Source of the DNA: Planctomycetota bacterium
GTDB taxonomy: Bacteria > Planctomycetota > Planctomycetia > Pirellulales > Pirellulaceae
Length of the DNA stretch: 64,000 bases
Reading direction: 5' to 3'
Assembly: GCA_029259935.1 (NCBI GenBank)
Contig: JAJDEH010000382.1
Coordinates: 1-64,000 of the forward strand
Under the pieces are notes generated by a model, which had not been told where the DNA came from, did no database searches, and was given only the letters and a program-made list of their open reading frames with translations. How positions within the stretch are numbered: the stretch's first letter is position 1; each line of letters begins with the position of its first letter. Both the position numbers and the translations under genes were made by a program. This document shows, piece after piece, positions 52,612-62,100 of this stretch.

Positions 52612-53746
52612 ACCACTGGCCGTTTTCTGATTTCCAATTCCAATCGTCGACCAGGAATCCTTCGATGTTCCAATGTCCCGTCGATCGGTTCCAAACATCG
52701 TGATTACGAAACCGCTCGGCGATTTCATAGAAGTGCGTCCTGGTGATGTCCAGGAAGCCGCATAGTTGGGCAATGTCTTCGTGAGGCGTTTGCGGTCCGG
52801 TGCGGCGAACGATGTCGATCGCCTGGTCGCGAGTCATGCGGCCGTTGCGAATTTCGAGGCTCAGGTTATCGAACAGCCGCGTGAAGCCAAACTTGTACCA
52901 CTTCAGCCAGTGATGGATCGAAATGAAATCATCGTCGATGTCGGCGAAGTTGTAGTAGCCCGTTTTCGGACCCTGCTGTCGAACTTGAAAACCGTTTTGC
53001 ACGGCCGCCGTCAGGCTTGTTTCAGGATCCCACGGAAAGTAGTAGCCTAGAAAAACGGCCAGCACGTCTGCCTGCTGAAGCTCAGTTTCACTAGGACCGA
53101 AGTAAGCGGTTAGCTCTTGCTCGCTCAGGTTGTCAGCCACCCAATCCCGAGCCGTTGTTCCGTGCGTGACGCCGTATTTGCGCAGCCAATCGTCGTCAAG
53201 CTGAAAGCCCTTGCGTTCATCCTCGGTGCCGCCGTATTCGAAGGCCGAGTTCTCACCCCACACGACCAGCGGGATTTCGAACCTCACGGCGATCTTCAAC
53301 GGAATGTTGAACAGCGCCATGTGCATCGGAATCGCCGTCGAGCCGAACTTGCAATACGATTGATAGAGAAACTTTCGCTCGACCTCGGGGCTGATCTGGT
53401 AATCGACATGGTCGACGCCCAGACCAACGAGGTTGTCGAGATTCTGTTGGCCCAGCAAACTGCGGGCCGGCGTCTTCCAGGTGACGGCCAGCGGTTTCAG
53501 GCCATATTCCAAGCACTTGATGACTTGCCAGGTGCTATCCTTGCCGCCGCTGACGGGGATCACACAATCGTAGCCCTTGCCGCGTGAGCGGGCATTATCG
53601 ACGACGTCGCGAAACGCTTGCTCGCGGCCCGTCCAATCGATATTGGGTTTGCTGTCGTGCGACGCGCAGGCGTTGCAGAGGCCCTCCGCGTCCAGTTCGA
53701 GGCTGGGGCGCGTGTCGGGCAGGATGCATCGGTTGCAATAGTTCAT
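52580..53746 (-). CDS. N-acetyl sugar amidotransferase (PseA/WbpG type), second copy
   Basis: A 388-residue stand-alone member of the same family as the C-terminal half of the fusion at 45467. Cys4/Cys7 and Cys24/Cys27 form a CxxC pair at the N-terminus, and the PP-loop SGGKDS is at 66-71 (CVIPVSGGKDSTWQ). It also has VVWGENSAFEYGGTEDERKG. The predicted reaction is ATP-dependent transfer of ammonia to a sugar N-acetyl or carboxyl group, giving an acetamidino or amide substituent. It has no adjacent HisH/HisF pair of its own. The ATG overlaps the AsnB stop by 4 bp, so AsnB is its nearest coupled partner. Confidence 0.9.
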   Translation of the reverse strand: MNYCNRCILPDTRPSLELDAEGLCNACASHDSKPNIDWTGREQAFRDVVDNARSRGKGYDCVIPVSGGKDSTWQVIKCLEYGLKPLAVTWKTPARSLLGQQNLDNLVGLGVDHVDYQISPEVERKFLYQSYCKFGSTAIPMHMALFNIPLKIAVRFEIPLVVWGENSAFEYGGTEDERKGFQLDDDWLRKYGVTHGTTARDWVADNLSEQELTAYFGPSETELQQADVLAVFLGYYFPWDPETSLTAAVQNGFQVRQQGPKTGYYNFADIDDDFISIHHWLKWYKFGFTRLFDNLSLEIRNGRMTRDQAIDIVRRTGPQTPHEDIAQLCGFLDITRTHFYEIAERFRNHDVWNRSTGHWNIEGFLVDDWNWKSENGQWYENREERTAA

Positions 53747-55650
53747 GCGGCACTCTTGGCGTCTGAGGAGGAGGAAACATCGATGTTCAAACTTGGCGCG
53801 TCGAGCGATATGACGCCAGCAGCTTGTTCTTCCAGAAACATCTTGGTGGTCAAAAAGTAGAACAAGAACTTGCTTTCGCTATTGGGCAGTTGCGGCTGAT
53901 TCATGAGGTCTTCGATCGTTTCGCGCCGCACGTGGTCAAAGATCGGGCTCTTATCCAGCAGGCAAGATCGAACCTCGGGATCGTTGACATCCAGGTACGA
54001 AAAAATCGGCGCGTTGAAACCGACCTTGCGAGGGTTGTCCAAAACACAATCGGGCACGATTCCTCGCATGGCGTCACGCAGCACGATTTTGGCGAACCCG
54101 TCGCGAATCAGATGGGGCGTCGGAATGCTGTAGCAAAACTCGAATAGATCGCGGTCCAAAAACGGCGACCGATTCTCGATCGAAAAATACATCGCGTTCA
54201 AATCGTCTTCGTGCAAAATGACCGGCGTGGCTTCGTGGAACAACTCGTTCAGCATCCGGTTCCGCAACAAGTGAGGCGTGTAGGCCGTTTCTTGAAACGG
54301 CTCGTGCCACGGCTGCGTTAGGCGCTGGGCGAACTCATCGGCGTTCAAATAGGCGTGATCGCGGAAATTCGGATTGTCGACAAACAGTCGCGGGTTTTGC
54401 AGATGCGGGTTGCGGACCAGCGGCTTAACGGTCGCTTCCCATGAAGATTTGGCCTGTTCGTAAAGCTCGGTGTTTTCGTAAATCTCGCCCAGATACAGCA
54501 GGTGATGATCGAAATAGCCGGTGAACAATTCATCAGCCGACGTCCCGCTGACCGAAATTCGATAGCCGTGATCCGCCACGGCTTGCATCAACAGCCAATG
54601 AGCGAAATAGGTGATCGTGTAGACCGGCGCGTCATGCTGACGAACCAGCGTTCGCAGCTTCGGTAGAAAGTCGGCCGTGTCGACCGGGATGTTTGTGTGC
54701 CGAATGCCCAACTCGGCCACCGATTGTTCGATCGTGTCTTGTTCTTCGTACCGCGAGTCGGTGTTGGCGATCGTGAATCCATGCACGTCGTAATCAAAGA
54801 CGTTCTTGGCGATGCTGATCAGCGAGTTGGAATCGACGCCGCCGCTCATGCAAAACGCAATCGGCACATCGGCCCTCAAGCGGATGTCGACCGATCGAAT
54901 GAGCCGCTCCCGGGCACCTTCGACTGCATCTTTGTACGTCATGTGATCATTGATCTGGCACCGTGGCTGCCAATATTTCGATGGCTGCTCGCGTCCTTGC
55001 TGGTCGATGGAAAGCAGCGATCCCGGAGCCAATTCCGAAAGCCCTTCAAAGAACGAGTCGCCCGGCCGCTTATACAGCGACTTGTAGCCGTTGACTAAAA
55101 ACCGATGCAGGTGTTGGACGTTTAGATCGAGGTTACGTCCCAGCAGGGTCGCAATGAATTTGACTTCCGAGGCGAAGTAGAGGTCGTCGCCATTGCGGTA
55201 AACGTAGAGTGGTTTTTCTCCGAACCGGTCGCGGCAGAGCGTCAACTCGTGACTCGATTCGTCATAGACGGCAAACGACCACATCCCCTCGGCCCGGTCG
55301 AGTACGTCCCAGCCGAATTCTTGAATCGCGGCCAGCAACACTTCGGTGTCGGATTGCGTCACGAACGGATATTTCTGGCTCTCCAATTCCCGTCGCAGTT
55401 CCCGATAATTGTACAGCTCGCCGTTGAAGGCGATCGACTTGGAACCGATGGTAAACGGTTGATGCGCCCGAGGATCGAGATCAATGATGCTCAGACGGCT
55501 GTGCAGCATGCAGCACTGGCGACCGCCCGGCGTGGCCCAATGGCGATACTGCTGATGGTCCGGTCCGCGGCGGCTCATCAGCTTCAAGCAGCGATCAATA
55601 CGACCGGGCTCAAGCGCTCGGTTGCCGAAATATCCAGCGATTCCGCACAT
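53743..55650 (-). CDS. asnB: Glutamine-hydrolysing asparagine synthase-like amidotransferase
   Basis: A 635-residue protein of usual AsnB length. The N-terminal nucleophile is Cys2 (MCGIAGYFG), the glutaminase blocks are LHSRLSIIDLDPRAHQPF and FNGELYNYRELR, and the synthase domain has the PP-loop SGGVDSNSL (CMSGGVDSN). AsnB-type proteins in polysaccharide loci often amidate uronic acids instead of making asparagine. The gene sits 21 bp after the epimerase and overlaps the amidotransferase by 4 bp. The choice between asparagine synthesis and sugar amidation is inferred from this context. Confidence 0.93.
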   Translation of the reverse strand: MCGIAGYFGNRALEPGRIDRCLKLMSRRGPDHQQYRHWATPGGRQCCMLHSRLSIIDLDPRAHQPFTIGSKSIAFNGELYNYRELRRELESQKYPFVTQSDTEVLLAAIQEFGWDVLDRAEGMWSFAVYDESSHELTLCRDRFGEKPLYVYRNGDDLYFASEVKFIATLLGRNLDLNVQHLHRFLVNGYKSLYKRPGDSFFEGLSELAPGSLLSIDQQGREQPSKYWQPRCQINDHMTYKDAVEGARERLIRSVDIRLRADVPIAFCMSGGVDSNSLISIAKNVFDYDVHGFTIANTDSRYEEQDTIEQSVAELGIRHTNIPVDTADFLPKLRTLVRQHDAPVYTITYFAHWLLMQAVADHGYRISVSGTSADELFTGYFDHHLLYLGEIYENTELYEQAKSSWEATVKPLVRNPHLQNPRLFVDNPNFRDHAYLNADEFAQRLTQPWHEPFQETAYTPHLLRNRMLNELFHEATPVILHEDDLNAMYFSIENRSPFLDRDLFEFCYSIPTPHLIRDGFAKIVLRDAMRGIVPDCVLDNPRKVGFNAPIFSYLDVNDPEVRSCLLDKSPIFDHVRRETIEDLMNQPQLPNSESKFLFYFLTTKMFLEEQAAGVISLDAPSLNIDVSSSSDAKSAA

Positions 55651-55671
55651 AGGTTTTCCGTCGAAAGAGGA

Positions 55672-56736
55672 TCAGGCGACCGCGACACGGCGTGCATCGA
55701 AGCCATGGCCGCGATACCATTCCACGCACTTGGGAATTCCGTCTTCCAGTTGATGCGCCGGCGAATAGCCCAGCAAGTCTTGGGCTTTCTGTGTACTGAG
55801 CGTGCCACGGAACGGTCGCAGTTTGTCGCGTTCGATATGCTGCACTTCGATGTCCGGACAGTATTCACGCACTACATCAACTAGCTCGCTAATGGTCCGT
55901 GCGTTGCCGCAGGTCAGATTGAAGATCTCGTTGCGGGCCGCAGGGCACTCCATCGTCTGGCAGATGCCATGCACCAAATCATCGACATACGTGAAATCGA
56001 TCGACTCGCAACCGTCGCCGTCAATCGTGAGCGGTTTGCCGGCAAGTGCGTTTTCCAAAAAAATCTGGCTGACTCGGCGGCTCACGCAGCGCGGGCCGTA
56101 CAACGCCGACGGACGGATGATCGTATACGGAATATCGAACACCTGCTGGTAGGCAATCACGATCTTCTCGCCGCTCAGCTTCAACGCGCCGTAGATACCG
56201 ATCGGATTGAGCGGATGTTCTTCGTCGATTTGTTCCGATTGAAAGTTGCCGTAAACCATACTGGACGAAAAATAGACGAAGTGCTCGACGCCATTGCGCG
56301 AGCAGTCCAAGGCGTTTTCCAGTGTCCGAAAGCTGTGATCGAAGGTGCTGTACGGATCTTTGTTCGACCGATTCGCGTGGGCCACGGCGGCCAGTTGCAC
56401 GACGGTTTGAGGTTGGCACTCGGAAATCGCCTGGCCTAGCTTCCAGTAATCCCGAGCGTCGATCGTGTGCAGCTTGACGCCCGCTTCGCGAAGCAGTTCG
56501 AGCCTCTCGTACAGCATCTTCAGGTACAGATCGCGATGAGGCAGATTTTCCTGCGAGGCAACATGAATTAGATGATTGACTTGCAGCCCGTCGATGACAT
56601 GGACGTCGGCTCCGCGCGAGGCAAGTTCCAGCGCCAGATGATGGCCGATAAAGCCAGCGCCGCCGACCAATGCGATGCGACGGTCTTTTAGCACGTCGTG
56701 AAAAGGAATCGTGCTGACCGAGTATTGATCCGTCAT
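55672..56736 (-). CDS. NAD-dependent sugar epimerase/dehydratase (extended SDR)
   Basis: A 354-residue extended short-chain dehydrogenase: ALVGGAGFIGHHLALELASRG for dinucleotide binding, VVQLAAVAHANRSN, YFSSSMVYGNF with the catalytic Ser/Thr and YGALK for the Y-x-x-x-K pair, then RPSALYGPRCVSRR and DFTYVDDLVHGI. This plan belongs to UDP-sugar 4-epimerases, 4,6-dehydratases and decarboxylases that act on nucleotide sugars. Which of these it is cannot be fixed from motifs alone. It lies between AsnB and the aminotransferase, fitting a role in making a nucleotide-activated amino sugar. Confidence 0.92.
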   Translation of the reverse strand: MTDQYSVSTIPFHDVLKDRRIALVGGAGFIGHHLALELASRGADVHVIDGLQVNHLIHVASQENLPHRDLYLKMLYERLELLREAGVKLHTIDARDYWKLGQAISECQPQTVVQLAAVAHANRSNKDPYSTFDHSFRTLENALDCSRNGVEHFVYFSSSMVYGNFQSEQIDEEHPLNPIGIYGALKLSGEKIVIAYQQVFDIPYTIIRPSALYGPRCVSRRVSQIFLENALAGKPLTIDGDGCESIDFTYVDDLVHGICQTMECPAARNEIFNLTCGNARTISELVDVVREYCPDIEVQHIERDKLRPFRGTLSTQKAQDLLGYSPAHQLEDGIPKCVEWYRGHGFDARRVAVA

Positions 56737-56803
56737 GAATTCGTCTCCATGGATTAGCTGACACGGCCTGTTTGCCGATTTTCGTTCTTCAACGCGCGGC
56801 CCG

Positions 56804-57994
56804 TCATGCCGCCCGATCCGCCACGTTACTCAAGCTGCTCAAGGCTTGCGAAACGTGGCGCAGGATGTAATCAATATCTTCACTGACAAGGTGCGGCCCC
56901 ACCGGCAAGGCGATCGATTCGTCGCTGATTTGCGTGGCGACCGGGTAGCGCTCGCCGTCGTATCCATATTTGTCTTGGTAATAGGCCATTCGCGGAACCG
57001 GTTGAGGGTAGTAAACGCTGGTCCCCACACCGGCCTCCTTGAGCCGATGGATGGCCTCGTTTCGGTGAGCGGCAAGCGGCCCTTCCAGCACCAGACTCAA
57101 CGAGTAGTGGCTGTTTTGTGTTCTCTCCGACGTCGCGTCCAGCACGCGGACATTCGGCAGTTGCGACAGTCCGGCTTTGAGCTTGCCAAAATTCTCGCGG
57201 CGCATGTCGAGGATCTGGCCGATGCGCGACAACTGCGAGCATCCCAGTGCCGCCTGCATTTCGCTCATGCGATAATTCAGTCCCAACGTGGGAACGTCGT
57301 ACATGCCGGGAACGGTCCGCTGGTCGTGTCGCCGATCAACGCCAAAAGCCCGCAGCCTTTCGACCGCCGCAGCGACGTCGGCGTGCCGCGTGGCGAACAT
57401 GCCTCCTTCGCCGGCCGTCATATGTTTCACCGGGTAGAACGAAAAGCAGGCCGCGTCGCCAAATAGTCCGACATGCCGCCCGTCGCAGCGGGCTCCCACG
57501 GCAAGCGCACAATCTTCGATGACTTTGAGATCATGGCGCTGCGCAACCTCCATGATCGCCGGCATGTCGCAGGGAATGCCTTGAAAGTGGACAACCGAAA
57601 TCGCTTTTGTCTTGTCGCTGACCGCGGCGGCGATCGCTTCGGCGGTCAAGTTTCCGGTAAGCGGATCGCAGTCGACAAACACGGGCGTCGCCCCGACCCA
57701 TTCGACCGCGTGAACCGTGGCGATATGCGTCATCGCGGGCACGGTCACTTCGTCGCCGGTTCCGATTCCAAAGTGCAAGTACGCCAGATGCAGCGCCGCC
57801 ATCCCTGAAGAAACCGTGACACAGTGCGCGTCCGCACCCATGAACGTGGCAAAGTCCGACTCGAATTGCTTACATCGAGGACCATGCGTCAGCAGATGGC
57901 CTGCCAGCACGTCGGCCACCGCCTGGCGGTCGTCGTCGGTAATCCACGGTCTTCCAAAGGGTATGCTGCGTGTGGTAGTGCTGGCGTCACTCAT
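56804..57994 (-). CDS. DegT/DnrJ/EryC1-family sugar aminotransferase
   Basis: 396 residues from ATG 57994; the open frame to 58048 would overlap the upstream gene. The fold type I aminotransferase motifs are PFGRPWITDDDRQAV, VSSGMAALHLAYL, HFQGIPCDMP, EDCALAVGA (Asp that holds the pyridine nitrogen), and SFYPVKHMTAGEGG, in which the lysine binds PLP. The end (LPVGPHLVSEDIDYI) is typical of the family. It converts a keto sugar nucleotide to an amino sugar, with glutamate as the usual donor. It follows the SpsF-like gene by 41 bp and precedes the epimerase by 67 bp. Confidence 0.95.
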   Translation of the reverse strand: MSDASTTTRSIPFGRPWITDDDRQAVADVLAGHLLTHGPRCKQFESDFATFMGADAHCVTVSSGMAALHLAYLHFGIGTGDEVTVPAMTHIATVHAVEWVGATPVFVDCDPLTGNLTAEAIAAAVSDKTKAISVVHFQGIPCDMPAIMEVAQRHDLKVIEDCALAVGARCDGRHVGLFGDAACFSFYPVKHMTAGEGGMFATRHADVAAAVERLRAFGVDRRHDQRTVPGMYDVPTLGLNYRMSEMQAALGCSQLSRIGQILDMRRENFGKLKAGLSQLPNVRVLDATSERTQNSHYSLSLVLEGPLAAHRNEAIHRLKEAGVGTSVYYPQPVPRMAYYQDKYGYDGERYPVATQISDESIALPVGPHLVSEDIDYILRHVSQALSSLSNVADRAA

Positions 57995-58035
57995 GAAATT
58001 GATGTCGTTTGCGGAGCGGTGGTTTTGGATTTGAA

Positions 58036-58743
58036 TTAGGCCGCCCATCGACGGGGCTTGGCGTCGACGGCGTGGTATAGCTGGACTAGGTCGTTCAGTG
58101 AATATTCCCAGTGTGGGCGATCCTGCTCGGTAAGAATGGTTGTGACGCGCGCTAAGTCGTCGGAAGTATCGACTGCCATCTTCAGGTCGCTGTAGTCCAA
58201 TTCACTTTGCAAGTTGACAATCGCGAATTCGCTCGCGTGGCGATAAAAGTAAGGGGTCACGTGTTCTCGATCGGCGTCGGTCTGCATGCGCGATTCCGCT
58301 TGCATGAAGGCACCGCCACTGATGACCTCGACCGATTGGCCGCGCGGATAGGTGCGTGGGTGAACATTGGTAACCACGTCGCAAGGCTGCTCGGCAAAGC
58401 AACGCACGGCTTGATCGACGATCGCCGTGTCGATCAAAGGGCTATCGCCGCTGACGCGTACAAATCCATCCCACTGATGATGATTCAGAACATCCGCGAA
58501 CCGACCCGCCACGTCCGACAACGACCCGCGCAGATAGGAAACGCTCGACTGACGGCAATACTCTTCGATCGGATCGTCGGTCGGATCACTCGACGTTGCC
58601 ACCACGACGCTCTGCAAGCCGTCGCAGCGCATCAGTCTTTCGAGTACATATTCAAGGAGCGGTTTGCCCCCGATGTGCCGCAGAACCTTGGTCGGCAGCC
58701 GCGTCGAACTCATCCGCGCTTGTACGATTCCGCCGATTTGCAT
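58036..58743 (-). CDS. SpsF-like cytidylyltransferase, first gene of the glycan locus
   Basis: A 235-residue nucleotidyltransferase of the CMP-sugar/SpsF family: GIVQARMSSTRLPTKVLRHI (the N-terminal nucleotide loop), GGKPLLEYVLERLMRCDGL, VVVATSSDPTDDPIEEYC and VRVSGDSPLIDTAIVDQAV (metal-binding Asp). Such proteins activate acid sugars or polyols with CTP and are frequent in spore-coat and flagellin glycosylation loci. It is the 5'-most gene of the co-oriented block, 384 bp from the divergent STAND gene. The family covers several substrates, so the sugar is not named. Confidence 0.9.
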   Translation of the reverse strand: MQIGGIVQARMSSTRLPTKVLRHIGGKPLLEYVLERLMRCDGLQSVVVATSSDPTDDPIEEYCRQSSVSYLRGSLSDVAGRFADVLNHHQWDGFVRVSGDSPLIDTAIVDQAVRCFAEQPCDVVTNVHPRTYPRGQSVEVISGGAFMQAESRMQTDADREHVTPYFYRHASEFAIVNLQSELDYSDLKMAVDTSDDLARVTTILTEQDRPHWEYSLNDLVQLYHAVDAKPRRWAA

Positions 58744-59127
58744 GACACTCCCTTGTCAATCTCGGGCCGATGAAGGAAACATCAGGCCGCGGGCAATCCG
58801 TGCCCGTCGTGAGTCTATTGAGGTTGGCTCCCAAGCTTGTAGAAACCGCGGGGCGAAATGATGACACTTGCCAGCGTCGCCTGTCAACGCCACTTCCTGC
58901 GCCAGCAAGCTAGCGAGCCCATGTGTACAATGCCTCCCTGGGTGTGCGAGACGGTCATTCTGTTCTGTTGAACGGCCTCGGAGGGCCATCGTACAACGGA
59001 CCGGCGACAGTCTGGCGAACGTGGATTGGGGCCCAAACTGCTGCCCCGCGCTTGCCAATTGACGGCCGCCAGCGAGAATAATCATGCTTGGCGACCGCGT
59101 TTTTCTTTGTGGGTCTTGGTGTGAGTC
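58744..59127. promoter_or_regulatory. Divergent intergenic region between the glycan locus and the STAND gene
   Basis: 384 bp that must hold the promoters of both the minus-strand glycan operon and the plus-strand STAND gene. No confident -35/-10 pair or operator was recognised by eye. The antisense frame across it (58756-59808) has no family-like sequence. Confidence 0.4.
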
Positions 59128-62100
59128 ATGAGTTCCAAAGTATTCATCAGCAGTACTGGTTTCGACTTGGCGGAGTACCGGGAGGCCGCCATTCGAGTTT
59201 GCAATCGGATGGAGGTTGTCCCCATCGCCATGGAGCACTTTCCCGCCATGGCCGCGGGGGCCAACGAGGGCAGCAAGAAAAAGCTGGACGGCGCGGACCT
59301 CTATCTGGGCGTATTTGCCCATCGATACGGATATATCGAAGAAAGCCACCAGAACAGCGTTACGGAGAACGAATTCGACTACGCCGAGCAGATCGGCCTG
59401 CAACAACTCTGTTTTCTCGTCGATCCGGAATCGACGTGGGACGGCGGCAAATATCAACCGGAATACCAAGAGCGGCTGGACCGTTTTAAGCAGCGCGTCC
59501 GGCAGACCAAGATCTGCAACTTTTTCGCATCCGTCGCTGATTTTGAAGCGAAGCTGACGCATTCGCTGCATGAATGGCTCAAGGAACATCCGCCCACGGC
59601 CGCCGTGCCAGATATCTTCGACGTTCCCTACGATGTGCGAACCTACTTTACCGGCCGTCGGAAAGTATTGGATGATTTGCGCTCGAATCTTGCTTCGGGC
59701 GGGAAAGCGGTCCTGGCGCAGACGCAAGCCATCGCCGGTTTCGGCGGTGTTGGCAAGACCGAAACCGCCCTGGCGTATGCGCATCAGCATCGGGACCAAT
59801 ACGACCAAGTCTTTTGGGTCACCGCCGCATCCGCCGAAGAGTTGCGTGCCGGTTACGTGCGGATCGCCGGCAAGCTGGGACTATCCATCGAATCGGCCGT
59901 CCAGCAGCAACAAACTGGGGGCGCGGCCCCCGCCTGGCGACAGCTCAACATCACCATCGACGACGCCAAACAGCAAGAGGAAATTGTCCAAGCAACGATG
60001 CAGTGGCTCGAGACGAACGACCGCTGGCTGTTGATTTTTGATAACGCCGACGAGCCCGAGCTATTGGTGGACTATCGTCCCCGAAATCCGAACGGACATG
60101 TACTGCTGACATCTCGCGCATCGGCGTTCAATTGCCTGGACATCGATACACCGATTCATCTGGACGAATTATCGCGGGAAGAGGCAATTGAGTGTCTGCT
60201 GCGCTGTAGCAAACGCGAGATGAATGGCGATGAGAGTACTCGGCACGTGGTCACCGAAATGGTGGACGAACTGGGATACCTGCCGGTGGCCATCGAACAA
60301 GCCGGCACTTACTTGCACAGCAAGCCAAATCTGTCCTTTTCAGAATATCTGGCCGGTTATCGGAAACAGCGTTTGCAGGTGTTGGAATTGGTCAAACAGA
60401 GTCATGGCGGCAAATCGCCTCGATATCCGCTCTCGGTTGCCACGACATGGACACAAAATCTAGAGGAGGTGTCGAAATCGTCACTGGCCGCAGCCAGCGT
60501 GCTGAGGGCGACTGCCTTCCTGGGTCCGGATGAGATTCCGCACGAGCTAATTTCCGACGGTGCCGCTCAACTTGGCGACTCGATCAGCATGGCGGTGAAC
60601 GACGCGCCCTTTCCCTCCTTGGCGGTTCAAGAACTCCTCGATCCGCTGGCCCGCTTTTCCTTCATCCGCTTGAACGACGACACGCAGGCACCGGCGTTCA
60701 GTGTCCACCGATTGCTCCAAGAAGTGGTTCGCAGCCTGATGGACGAAGAAGAACGCGCAACATGGTCTGGGCGGGCCATTCGGGCGCTCAGCACCACGAT
60801 GCCGGAAGTCCGCTTCGAAAACTGGCAACTCTGCGAACGGCTGATGCCGCATATACGCACCGTTACCAAATATGGGATCGTCGCCGCGGACCAGCCCGCC
60901 GAGGGTGATGTGGCGCTGTGGCGGGCCTCGGGGCAACTGCTGCAACGGGCGGGCGAGTTTTTGCGTGAACGAGGACAGCTCGCCGAAGCCGCCACGATGA
61001 TCGACCAAGCGATCGCCATTCTGCGCGGCGTGGACGGTGAGGAGGATCCGGCGTTGGCCGAAACGCTTTATGTAAAGGGAGTCTTGCTGCGCGACCAGGC
61101 TCAATACGCCGAGGCCGAAAACGTGTTGCAACACGTTCTGCGAATTCGCCAAACGGCCGCGGTGCCAGATCAGTCAAAAATCGCGGAGTGCCTGAATGAT
61201 TTGGGCTTCTTGTACTTCGAACAAGATCGATTCGGCGAAGCGGAAAACTACTATCAGCAGTCGCTGGAAATCTATGAAGCCCAGACTAGTAAAACCGGGA
61301 GCAGCCCGGTAGAGATCTCCGACCCCATCAACAATCTCGCCTGGCTGTGTCAAACAGGCCACGGTGACTTCCAACGGGCCGAAGAGTACTACCAGCGCGC
61401 CTTGGCGGTCCGCCGCGCGGCGCTCGACCCTAAACACCCCGACGTGGCCGAGAGTCTCAACAACCTGGCCGTGCTGTACGAGGATCGTGGTTGGCACGAC
61501 AAGATCGAGCCGCTGTTGTTGGAAGCTCAGGAAATCTGGGAGCACGTGCTGCCGGAAAACCACCCCAGCCTGTCGACGATTTTTCACAATCTGGCGAATC
61601 ACCATTCTACTCAAGCCCAATACGATGAATCCGAGCGGCTGTACAAGAAATCGCTTGAAATTTCTCGAACTTCGCTAGGCGCGAATCACCCAACCGTGGC
61701 CGCGACGTTGGATGCCCTGGGCTGGCTCTATCACTCGTTATCCCGCTTTCCCGAAGCTCGCGAGATATTCGAGCAAGCGCTAGCCATTCGGCGCAGGCTG
61801 GGAACCGCAACCACCGCCGTGGCCCATAGCCTGGATAGCTTGGGCTGGTGCCACCATGGTGAAGGAGAATTTGGCGAGGCCAAGGCTTGCTTTCGAGAAG
61901 CTTATGAAATCCGCAAGCAACTGCTGCCCGCGGACCATGCCGATGTGGCCAGCAGCCTCAGCAATCTGGCGTCAATTAGCCTGAGCGCGGGCGACGACCA
62001 GGAGGCCGAGTCGTTGTATCGACAGGCCTTGTCCATCCGCCAGCAGAAGTTGGGCGACAATCATCTCGACGTGGCGTCCAGTCTCGAGAGCCTCGCCGTG

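Noticed and set aside
58756..59808. A 350-codon minus-strand open frame antisense to the STAND gene start
   Set aside because: It overlaps the DUF4062/NB-ARC coding sequence, whose plus-strand translation has clear motifs, and its own translation resembles no protein family.
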